From: an uncultured Prevotellaceae bacterium | Lineage (GTDB): Bacteria; Bacteroidota; Bacteroidia; Bacteroidales; Bacteroidaceae | NCBI GenBank assembly: GCA_902799905.1 | Contig: CADCCB010000023.1 | Location: 20,705-84,704, forward strand | Direction: 5' to 3' | Length of the DNA: 64,000 bases | In this document: positions 50,705 to 59,633 of the stretch, one piece after another | Layout: the number at the start of each line of letters is the position of its first letter | Position numbering within the stretch: the stretch's first letter is position 1 | The notes under the pieces: model-generated | Told to the model about the DNA's origin: nothing | Databases searched by the model: none | The model's input: only the letters and a program-made list of their open reading frames with translations | Position numbers and translations under genes: made by a program

Positions 50705-52294
50705 ATGATGAAAAAGACTATTATAATGATTTTGGGAGCCGCGCTCCTCACGATGACATTCTCTTCCTGCCGCGAAGAGAGCGATAAACTGATGACCTAT
50801 GACCACCCCGACGCGATGGCTTTCAGCAAGGCCGACACCTGCTTTGCCGAGAAATTCAAGATTTTGTGGAACGGACTGAACCAGTATTATGCCCTCTGGG
50901 ACTATGAGGCAGAATATGGCCTTGACTGGGATGCTGTCTACGACGAATACCTGCCGCAGTTCGAGGCTCTCGACAAGCAGGAGACCGTCACCGACGAAGA
51001 GTTGAGGGCGCTGCTTGCCAAAGTATGCTCGCCCCTTCACGACGGCCACTTGGCCGTGATCTTCAATAACCACAAGACGGGCACCGAGGAAGTGGCGTAT
51101 CTACCCAGTCAGGACCGTGCCGTGAAGCATGACGACTATGAGATTGCCATGAAATACAAGCCCTCGCTGAAGTACTATTCGCAGGTGGCCAATGGCGAGG
51201 TGGAGACCGACAACAATGGCAATCCCATCGTGCTGCAACATTCCACAAGCATCACTGGGCTGATAGGTTCTGTCCTCAAGGAAAAGGGAATAGGTCTCGA
51301 CTGGGTGAGCACACAGGTAGCCCAACTCAGTGCCCTGCCCAATCCCACCGCTGCCCAGACGCTCAGGCTTGACTCCCTGAAAACCCTCGAGGAGGAATTG
51401 TCAGCCATTAAAATGAATTTCTCCCTGGACGTTGTCAGCCGTTATAACGAGTTGGTCATATTGTACGCATCGCTGCATGTACCTGGACTGGAATATTTCG
51501 ATCCTGGATTCACAGACAAAGGTATTGATGTCAAGTTCGCCCTGCTGAAGGGCAACATCGCCTATTTCCAGTTCAGCGGCTTCTATCTTACTGCCTATAT
51601 GATAGAAGATGTCGCCAAACTATTTTTCAATGTAAGTAATCCCACCACTCGGAATCACATTCTTGGCATACAGGCAGTATGGACAGCATGGTTCAATACC
51701 GTTCAGCAGTTGCATAAGGCTGGCACCCTGGGTGGCGTCATCATCGACCTGCGCGGCAATGGCGGCGGCATGCAGAATGATGGCTTTTTCATCACAGGAT
51801 CACTACTGCCCGAAGGTGGCTCTCCATTTAGTTACTCCCGTTTCAAGCGTGGCACCGGACGTTTCGACTACTCTACGCTGACACTCAACTATCTGAACAC
51901 AATGCCAGACGATATGCATGAGTCGATCACCGAGCCCGTAGTCGTCATGACCAACGGCTATTCGCTGAGCATGGCCGAGATAACCACCATCGTCGTCAGG
52001 AGCATGGAGAACGGCACCCATATCGGCAAACGGTCCAAGGGAGGCATTTGCGGACTAACCATGGACAACTCGACATTCACCAACAACTATATGGGTCATA
52101 TTGGAGAGCGCCACAAGACACCCGTCTATGTCTATCTGCCGTCGGTGGCAACGTTCACACTCGACCATAAGATCATCGAGGGTGAAGGCATCACGCCCGA
52201 CATCGAGGTCGATCTGAATGAGGCAGAGTTCGTGTCCACTGGCAAGGACTCCCAACTCGACCGTGCCCTGCAGTTCCTCCGCACTGGTAATTAA
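50705..52294 (+). CDS. S41-family peptidase, lipoprotein
   Basis: 529 aa. Start set at ATG 50705 since GGAGGA lies 5 nt upstream, a rare clear Shine-Dalgarno here; the ATG at 50690 abuts the previous stop. Lipobox FSSC near residue 21. The catalytic domain (about 280-525) has GGVIIDLRGNGGGMQND and the nucleophile region VVMTNGYSLSMAEITTI, followed by HIGKRSKGGICG. A long helical insert (about 130-260) replaces the PDZ usually seen in C-terminal processing proteases. Probably a periplasmic or surface serine protease. Confidence 0.88.
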   Translation: MMKKTIIMILGAALLTMTFSSCREESDKLMTYDHPDAMAFSKADTCFAEKFKILWNGLNQYYALWDYEAEYGLDWDAVYDEYLPQFEALDKQETVTDEELRALLAKVCSPLHDGHLAVIFNNHKTGTEEVAYLPSQDRAVKHDDYEIAMKYKPSLKYYSQVANGEVETDNNGNPIVLQHSTSITGLIGSVLKEKGIGLDWVSTQVAQLSALPNPTAAQTLRLDSLKTLEEELSAIKMNFSLDVVSRYNELVILYASLHVPGLEYFDPGFTDKGIDVKFALLKGNIAYFQFSGFYLTAYMIEDVAKLFFNVSNPTTRNHILGIQAVWTAWFNTVQQLHKAGTLGGVIIDLRGNGGGMQNDGFFITGSLLPEGGSPFSYSRFKRGTGRFDYSTLTLNYLNTMPDDMHESITEPVVVMTNGYSLSMAEITTIVVRSMENGTHIGKRSKGGICGLTMDNSTFTNNYMGHIGERHKTPVYVYLPSVATFTLDHKIIEGEGITPDIEVDLNEAEFVSTGKDSQLDRALQFLRTGN

Positions 52295-52369
52295 TTGTTA
52301 TCTTTTCCCCGCATCTGAGGGGTAGGGTGGAGGTTTGGCAACGAGAACCACCCATTCCATCGAAGAAGA

Positions 52370-52406
52370 AATTCAGCCTGACGGTCTCTGTCGGGCTGAA
52401 TTTTTC
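52370..52406 (+). terminator. Terminator after the S41 peptidase gene
   Basis: AAATTCAGCCTGAC pairs with GTCGGGCTGAATTT (one G-U) around GGTCT, followed by TTTTT. Confidence 0.9.
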
Positions 52407-52469
52407 TCGTTTTCAACGAAGATGTGGGGAGGAGCCTCCATTCTTTTCTTTTTTCACTTTTTTTTGCAG

Positions 52470-52667
52470 GTGCCCACCTCGTTCATCTCCAACAATGCAC
52501 GTGAGGTCAAGATCGTCTTCGAGGACGACAACGCAACGGGAATCAGCGACGCTTCGGGTCTCAGTGGAACAGATAAGTTCTATGATCTCCAGGGACGCCT
52601 GGTCTATGATGGTCAATTGAAGAAGGGCCTGTATATTGTTAATGGTAAAAAGGTCGTGATTAAGTGA
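52470..52667 (+). pseudogene. Remnant C-terminal tail of a secreted protein
   Basis: Encodes VPTSFISNNAREVKIVFEDD, then FYDLQGRLVYDGQLKKGLYI and VNGKKVVIK before a stop. This is the standard Prevotella tail without its body. The 3' end is directly joined to a short palindromic insertion. Confidence 0.75.
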
Positions 52668-52740
52668 GCGAAGAACTGAGCGCGCTCGAGTTCTTCCAAA
52701 CGGGAGCGAACTCGAGCATCGCTCAAGGTCGTGATTAAGT
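52650..52740. repeat. Palindromic insertion flanked by a 16-bp direct repeat
   Basis: AAGGTCGTGATTAAGT occurs at 52650-52665 and 52725-52740. Between them are 59 bp with GAGCGAAGAACTGAGCGCGC, CTCGAGTTCTTCC and GGGAGCGAACTCGAGC, forming partial inverted repeats (GAACT/AGTTC with CTCGAG). The direct repeat includes the stop codon of the upstream remnant, so it looks like a target duplication. Confidence 0.8.
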
Positions 52741-52758
52741 AAGAAAAGAATTGAGACA

Positions 52759-52953
52759 ATGAAGAAACAATATCAACGTCCAGTCACACGGGAAGTGCTC
52801 ATCACCGGGGCCGTTACCATGCAGTCAGGTTCCAATCCACACATCAAAGAGACGGATGCTGAAAACGGTGGAGGCATAGACACCGGCAATCAGACTTCCA
52901 CAGGCTTTAGTCGCAGGAACGCATTCGATGACGAGGAATACGACGATTATTGA
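52759..52953 (+). CDS. Small peptide of the Bacteroidota short KxP type
   Basis: 64 aa: MKKQYQRPVTREVLITGAVT, then MQSGSNPHIKETDAENGGGI and an acidic end DDEEYDDY. Bacteroidales commonly encode short peptides with a basic start, MKK-Y-(x)KP-like segment and a Gly-Ser step, often next to genes with the YDLQGR tail, as here. No known function; could be a precursor peptide. Confidence 0.6.
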   Translation: MKKQYQRPVTREVLITGAVTMQSGSNPHIKETDAENGGGIDTGNQTSTGFSRRNAFDDEEYDDY

Positions 52954-53044
52954 TGGTTCCTCGCCCTGATGAACGTCGTTGCCTGCATGCACACGCACGG
53001 TGCTCATAGGGCGCTTCTTTTGAAGGAGTATCTCCTATCACTAC

Positions 53045-53125
53045 AAAACAACTTGTTTTGTTCTCGAAGAGACTATCTCTACGAGTGTAAGGAAGCATTC
53101 CTTACGGAACAAAACAAGTTGTTTT
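53045..53125. repeat. Long inverted repeat AAAACAACTTGTTTTGTTC
   Basis: 19-bp perfect arms at 53045-53063 and 53107-53125 enclose two smaller hairpins (AGAGACTATCTCT and GGAAGCATTCC). Looks like a mobile palindrome; each arm is itself nearly palindromic (AAAACAAC/GTTGTTTT). Upstream of the methionine sulfoxide reductase promoter. Confidence 0.85.
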
Positions 53126-53168
53126 GCTTTTTAAGGAATATTTGTTTTGTATTCTTCCCGACTTTTCG

Positions 53169-53176
53169 TAATTTTG
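53169..53176 (+). promoter_or_regulatory. Promoter TAATTTTG for the GAF reductase gene
   Basis: TAnnTTTG box only 9 bp before ATG 53185, or 30 bp before ATG 53206. Confidence 0.6.
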
Positions 53177-53184
53177 CACCAACG

Positions 53185-53652
53185 ATGAAAGCAAGAACTA
53201 AAGATATGGACGAGAAAAGAGAGAAATACCGTCTGCTCACGGAGCAGATACGAGCATTGATAGAAGGTGAGACAGACAGCATCGCGGTGATGGCCAATGT
53301 GTGTGCCGCCATCCACGAGACGATGGGCTTCTTCTGGACAGGCTTCTATCGGGTTGTAGGGAGAGAACTGGTGCTGGGACCGTTTCAGGGACCAGTGGCA
53401 TGTATGCACATCGGCTATGGCCGCGGCGTGTGCGGCACGGCTTGGGAACGGCGACAGACCATCGTCGTGCCCGATGTGGAACAGTTCCCAGGACATATCG
53501 CATGTAGCAGTCTCTCGCGCTCGGAGATTGTCGTTCCCGTGTTTTCGAATCAAGGCGATGTCGTTGCCGTCCTCGATATAGACAGCAAAGCACTCGCGAC
53601 CTTCGATGACGTGGATCGCGAGTGCCTGGAAACTATCGTGTCGCTACTATAA
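53185..53652 (+). CDS. Free methionine-(R)-sulfoxide reductase (GAF domain)
   Basis: 155 aa single GAF domain. The three cysteines that define fRMsr are present: PVACMHIGYG, GRGVCGTAWE and GHIACSSLSR, with FFWTGFYRVV and VLDIDSKALATFD as family anchors. It reduces free methionine-R-sulfoxide using thioredoxin. ATG 53206 (MDEKREK) may be the real start. The longer open frame to 52969 covers a palindromic repeat and is not coding. Confidence 0.92.
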   Translation: MKARTKDMDEKREKYRLLTEQIRALIEGETDSIAVMANVCAAIHETMGFFWTGFYRVVGRELVLGPFQGPVACMHIGYGRGVCGTAWERRQTIVVPDVEQFPGHIACSSLSRSEIVVPVFSNQGDVVAVLDIDSKALATFDDVDRECLETIVSLL

Positions 53653-53701
53653 ATCAATAGGCTTGCTCATGCACGCCTTTGACGCGATGTTTGTCGTTCC
53701 G

Positions 53702-55516
53702 TCAATAGGCTTGCTCATGCACGCCCTTGACGGCACGGCCAGAGGGGTCGTTTAAGTTCTTGAAGGCGGCATCCCATTCGAGGGCGATGGCGGTAGAACA
53801 GGCTACGCTGGCCTCGCTGGGTACACTCTTGGCGGCAGAGTCGCTGGGGAAATGCTCGGCGAAGATGCTGCGATAGTAGTACTCCTCCTTGTTCTTTGGC
53901 GGGTTGATGGGGAAGCGCTCGGCAGCATGGGCCATCTGCTCGTCGCTAACGGCCTCTGAGGTGATTTGTTTCAAGGTATCAATCCAACTGTAGCCTACAC
54001 CATCGCTGAACTGCTCCTTCTGGCGCCAAGCGACTTCTTCGGGCAACATGTCGGCAAAGGCTTTGCGAAGAATGTACTTCTCAATTAATTGACCATTGAC
54101 CATTGACCATTGACCATTTTTTTCTGAACCATCCGCATGGCAATGGTCAATGGTCAATGGTAAATGGTCAATGGAACACATTTTCGCCTCGGGGTTCGTA
54201 CGCATGGCCACATCCAGGAACTCCTTGTCGAGGAAGGGCACACGACCCTCGACGCCCCAAGCAGAGAGGCTCTTGTTGGCACGCAGACAGTCGTAGAGGT
54301 GGAGTTTAGATAACTTACGGACAGTCTCCTCATGGAAGTCCTTGGCTGTTGGTGCCTTGTGGAAGTAGAGGTAGCCACCGAAAATCTCGTCGGCACCTTC
54401 GCCCGAGAGCACCATCTTGATACCCATTGACTTGATGACGCGGGCCAGCAGGTACATCGGGGTGGAGGCACGGACGGTGGTGACGTCGTAGGTCTCGATG
54501 AAGTAGATGACGTCGCGGATGGCGTCCAGTCCCTCCTGAATGGTATAGTTGATTTCGTGGTGCACGGTGCCGATATGGTCGGCTACGAGTTTGGCCTTTG
54601 CCAGGTCGGGTGCACCCTTCAGTCCTACGGCAAACGAGTGCAGACGGGGCCAGTAAGCCTTCGTCTTCGAGTCGTCCTCGATACGCATCTCAGAGTATTT
54701 CTCGGCAATGGCAGAGATGACGCTTGAATCCAGACCGCCCGACAGCAGCACGCCGTATGGCACGTCCGACATCAACTGACGCTTGACGGCAGCAGTCAAG
54801 GCATCATGGATAGCCTCCACGCTGGCGGGGTTGTCCTTGACAGCGTCGTAGTCAAACCAGTCGCGGCGATAATAACATTGAACATTGAACATTGAACATT
54901 GACCATTATTGGCTACCGCATCCGATGGAGCAGTAGAATGGTCAATGGTCAATGGTGAATGGTCAATGTTTGTAAGGTAGTGGCCTGGAAGGAAGGGCTC
55001 GTAACGCTCGCACTGTCCCTCGAGGGCCTTCAGTTCGGAGGCCACATAGACGGTGCCGTCGCTGTCGTAGCCAATATAGAGAGGTATCACGCCGATGGGG
55101 TCGCGGGCAATCAGGAACTCGTCCTTCTCCTCGTCGTAGAGCACGAAGGCGAAGATGCCACTCAGGTCCTCGAGGAAGTCGATGCCCTTTTCGCGATAGA
55201 GGGCAAGGATGACCTCACAGTCGCTGCCCGTCTGGAACTCATACTGTCCGGCATAACGGCGGCGAATCTCCTGATGGTTATATATCTCGCCGTTGACAGC
55301 CAGCACCTGCTTCCTGTCGGGCGAGAACAGCGGCTGTCCGCCTGATTCAGGGTCCACGATGCTTAGTCGCTCGTGGGCGAGGATGGCGCTACCACCACAA
55401 TAGATGCCACTCCAGTCTGGTCCGCGATGGCGGATCTTCTGACTCATCTTCAATGCCTTCTCACGGAGCGCATGCGTCTGCTCCTTCACATTTAGTATTG
55501 CTACGATTCCACACAT
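53702..55516 (-). CDS. asnB: Asparagine synthase B with two repeat-derived insertions
   Basis: 604 aa, about 50 more than usual. Class II glutamine amidotransferase domain (MCGIVAI with Cys2, SQKIRHRGPDWSG) and ATP-pyrophosphatase domain (GVLLSGGLDSSVISAI, VLSGEGADEIFGGY). It makes asparagine from aspartate, ATP and glutamine. Two stretches do not belong to the family: SPLTIDHSTAPSDAVANNGQ then CSMFNVQCY (about residue 185-215), and SIDHLPLTIDHCHADGSEKN then GQWSMVNGQ (about 450-475). Both are encoded by inverted repeats of the heptamer TTGACCA and keep the frame open. Confidence 0.97.
   Translation of the reverse strand: MCGIVAILNVKEQTHALREKALKMSQKIRHRGPDWSGIYCGGSAILAHERLSIVDPESGGQPLFSPDRKQVLAVNGEIYNHQEIRRRYAGQYEFQTGSDCEVILALYREKGIDFLEDLSGIFAFVLYDEEKDEFLIARDPIGVIPLYIGYDSDGTVYVASELKALEGQCERYEPFLPGHYLTNIDHSPLTIDHSTAPSDAVANNGQCSMFNVQCYYRRDWFDYDAVKDNPASVEAIHDALTAAVKRQLMSDVPYGVLLSGGLDSSVISAIAEKYSEMRIEDDSKTKAYWPRLHSFAVGLKGAPDLAKAKLVADHIGTVHHEINYTIQEGLDAIRDVIYFIETYDVTTVRASTPMYLLARVIKSMGIKMVLSGEGADEIFGGYLYFHKAPTAKDFHEETVRKLSKLHLYDCLRANKSLSAWGVEGRVPFLDKEFLDVAMRTNPEAKMCSIDHLPLTIDHCHADGSEKNGQWSMVNGQLIEKYILRKAFADMLPEEVAWRQKEQFSDGVGYSWIDTLKQITSEAVSDEQMAHAAERFPINPPKNKEEYYYRSIFAEHFPSDSAAKSVPSEASVACSTAIALEWDAAFKNLNDPSGRAVKGVHEQAY
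54090..54174. repeat. TTGACCA/TGGTCAA inverted repeat array inside asnB, copy 1
   Basis: Four tandem TTGACCA units, a spacer of about 25 bp, then TGGTCAA units in the opposite sense; can fold into a stem of about 28 bp. Encodes the in-frame extra segment near residue 460 of AsnB. Confidence 0.92.
54876..54968. repeat. TTGAACA/TGGTCAA inverted repeat array inside asnB, copy 2
   Basis: Tandem CATTGAA units ending in CATTGACCATT, a spacer containing GGCTACCGCATCCGATGGAG, then AATGGTCAATGGTCAATGGT. Same family as copy 1; also in frame. Confidence 0.92.
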
Positions 55517-55530
55517 AATGGTTATTTTTT

Positions 55531-55575
55531 TGATTTAACGATTATACGATTATCCGATTAAACGATTATCCGAAT
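55531..55575. repeat. Iterated CGATTA(T)C word between asnB and the PurF-like gene
   Basis: ATTTAACGATTATACGATTA then TCCGATTAAACGATTATCCG: five units of ACGATTA/CCGATTA fill the 60-bp intergenic gap. Confidence 0.75.
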
Positions 55576-55577
55576 TT

Positions 55578-57308
55578 CTATTTCCTATTCTTCTCCACAT
55601 AATCCACAAAGGCCTGGTTGCAGAGGCGGGTGCCGCCAGGGGTGGGGTAGCGGCCTGTGAAGTACCAGTCGCCGGGATGGTTCGGGCAGGCGTGGTGCAG
55701 TCCCTCAATGCTCTGGAACACCAGTTCGATGGGGGCCTGCATGTCCTTCGGCCGTAGCATCTCTACAATCTTATTGTTTATTTCCTCGACGGTAAACGGC
55801 TCGTACAGCGCACGAACGTGATTCTCGGTTTGCGGATTCCGCTTGCAGGTGAGATAGACATCATTCACCAACTGCCACATGCCGCGCTCCTCGATGAGGG
55901 CCATCGTGGCACGGAAGGCACAGAACTCCTCCAGACGGGCCATATCGATGCCGTAGTAGTCGGGATAGCGTATCTGTGGCGACGAACTCACCATCACAAT
56001 CTTCTTGGGGTGCAGACGGTCCAGGATCTTAAAGATACTCTCTTTTAAGGTGGTGCCTCGCACGATGCTGTCGTCGATGATGACGAGATTGTCCTCATAA
56101 GGGCGCAGCGAACCGTAACTGATGTCATAGACGTGGGCAGCCAGGTCGTTGCGCTCGCTGTTGTCAGCAATGAATGTGCGCATCTTGATATCCTTCCACA
56201 CCACCTTCTCCGTGCGGACGTTATAGCCCTGCTGGCGGAAGCCGTCGGTCATGCCGTAGTAGGCCACCTCAGCGGTATTGGGGATATAAGAAAAAACGGT
56301 GTTGTTGACGTCGCCGTCGATGGCCTTGAGGATGCTAGGCGTCAACTGTACGCCCAGCAGTTTGCGCTCCTGATAGATGTCACGGTCAGAGCCTCGGCTG
56401 AAGTAGATGCGCTCGAAACTGCAAGCACTCAGTTGTTGGGCAGGCATGATCTGCTCCAGATGGCTCTCACCATTCTTATGCACGATAAGCGCCTCGCCTG
56501 GCTGGAGTTCACAGATGTCCTCTGCCTGCAGATCGATTGTCGTCTGCAGTACAGGCCGCTCGCTGGCGAGAGCAATCATTTCGTCATCGCGATAGTAGAA
56601 GGCGGGACGGATGCCCCATGGGTCGCGCACACTGAACATCTCGCCAGAGCCCGTCAGTCCGCACATCACATAACCGCCGTCGTAATGACACATCGTGCTC
56701 TTCAGCACATTCGCCATCTCCACGTGGTTGTCTATATAGTCTGTAATGGCGGTATCCTTCAATCCCTGCTCTTTCGCGAGGGCATAGAGTCGCTCCACCT
56801 CACGGTCCAGACGGTGGCCCATCAGTTCGAGCGTGATATAGGAGTCACCATAGATACGTGGCGACTGCCCCTGTCGGGTGAGGAACTGAAAGACCTCGTC
56901 GATATTGGTCATATTGAAGTTGCCGCACAGACAGAGGTTCTTTGCCCGCCAGTTGTTACGGCGCAGGAAGGGATGAACGTATTGCAGTCCGCTCTTGCCT
57001 GTCGTCGAATAGCGCAGGTGGCCCATCAGCAGTTCGCCCTTCATCTCTTCCGTCACACGAGAAAAAATCTCGGTGATGGCGTTCTTGCCCTCAGCCTTCT
57101 CACGGAACATATACTCCGTGCCTGCCTCCTTCGTCAGACTGACGGAAGCGATGCCGGCACCCTCCTGTCCACGGTTGTGCTGCTTCTCCATCATCAGATA
57201 CAACTTGTTGAAGCCATAGGCCCAAGTGCCGTATTTCTTCTCGTAATAGTCGAGTGGCTTCAACAGGCGAATCATCGCCACGCCGCATTCATGCTTCAGT
57301 TGCTCCAT
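55578..57308 (-). CDS. Amidophosphoribosyltransferase-like protein (PurF family)
   Basis: 576 aa. Class II glutamine amidotransferase domain with the nucleophile Cys at residue 8 (EQLKHECGVAM), implying removal of a short propeptide, as in Bacillus PurF, and KQHNRGQEGAGIASV. The phosphoribosyltransferase domain carries the PRPP loop NLVIIDDSIVRGTTLKESIF. It would make phosphoribosylamine for purine synthesis. It is longer than standard PurF (about 500), with the excess around the domain junction and the C-terminus (HACPNHPGDWYFTGRYPTPG), so it may be the Bacteroidota-specific PurF paralogue rather than the main enzyme. Confidence 0.9.
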   Translation of the reverse strand: MEQLKHECGVAMIRLLKPLDYYEKKYGTWAYGFNKLYLMMEKQHNRGQEGAGIASVSLTKEAGTEYMFREKAEGKNAITEIFSRVTEEMKGELLMGHLRYSTTGKSGLQYVHPFLRRNNWRAKNLCLCGNFNMTNIDEVFQFLTRQGQSPRIYGDSYITLELMGHRLDREVERLYALAKEQGLKDTAITDYIDNHVEMANVLKSTMCHYDGGYVMCGLTGSGEMFSVRDPWGIRPAFYYRDDEMIALASERPVLQTTIDLQAEDICELQPGEALIVHKNGESHLEQIMPAQQLSACSFERIYFSRGSDRDIYQERKLLGVQLTPSILKAIDGDVNNTVFSYIPNTAEVAYYGMTDGFRQQGYNVRTEKVVWKDIKMRTFIADNSERNDLAAHVYDISYGSLRPYEDNLVIIDDSIVRGTTLKESIFKILDRLHPKKIVMVSSSPQIRYPDYYGIDMARLEEFCAFRATMALIEERGMWQLVNDVYLTCKRNPQTENHVRALYEPFTVEEINNKIVEMLRPKDMQAPIELVFQSIEGLHHACPNHPGDWYFTGRYPTPGGTRLCNQAFVDYVEKNRK

Positions 57309-57310
57309 GT

Positions 57311-57482
57311 TCTTCTTTCTCTCTCGTTTTTTCGTTTTCTCGTTTTCTCGTTTTCTCGTTTTTTTCGTTTTTTCGATATGACGATATTTCGATATTCCGA
57401 TATTTCGATATTCCGATGTCTCGATATTCCGATGTCTCGATATTCCGATATTTCGATATTCCGATATTTCGATGTTTCGATG
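57311..57482. repeat. Tandem CGTTTTCT then CGATATTC array between PurF-like gene and pyrG
   Basis: About six units of TCGTTTT(C/T) followed by about twelve 9-10 bp units of the form CGATATTC/CGATATTT/CGATGTCT. It fills the entire spacer from the start of the PurF-like gene to the stop of pyrG. Length variation by slippage is likely. Confidence 0.9.
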
Positions 57483-59273
<1,791 letters not shown>

Positions 59274-59365
59274 GTTATGTTGTTTGAAAGTGTGCACTGT
59301 TATACCTATTTATATTTATGATCCGAGCCGCAGCCTTCACTTGCAGTCACTCGGATTAGCGATTG

Positions 59366-59373
59366 CAAAGGTA
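59366..59373 (-). promoter_or_regulatory. Promoter TACCTTTG for pyrG
   Basis: TAnnTTTG box read leftward, 93 bp before the pyrG start. Confidence 0.65.
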
Positions 59374-59584
59374 TATTGTTTGGATGATTATTCAAAAGCA
59401 ATGCTTGCGTTTTGATTGTTAAAAACGCACACAACTGATAAACTGTAAAGCAACGGGGGTCGCAAGGTACTGAATAGTTGTCACTCTGATTCGAAAAAAA
59501 GGCTTTTCGTAGCAAAGTGATATTATTAAAGAAAAAGAAAGATAAAATAGTAAGCATTTTCTTTTATAGATAAACATTTAGTAC

Positions 59585-59592
59585 TACCTTTG
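59585..59592 (+). promoter_or_regulatory. Promoter TACCTTTG for gltB
   Basis: TAnnTTTG box 42 bp before the gltB start codon, AT-rich upstream. Confidence 0.7.
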
Positions 59593-59633
59593 CATCCGAA
59601 TTGGAACAAAAAGAAAGTAAATTCAAGGATAAT

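Larger units (their letters stand above)
59274..59633. other. Divergent promoter region of pyrG and gltB
   Basis: 360 bp, AT-rich. It holds one TAnnTTTG box per direction and nothing else recognisable; no riboswitch or attenuator was identified. Confidence 0.6.

Noticed and set aside
57311-57482. CRISPR array
   Set aside because: Units of 8-10 bp are directly abutting with no spacers and no cas gene is nearby; it is a tandem word array.
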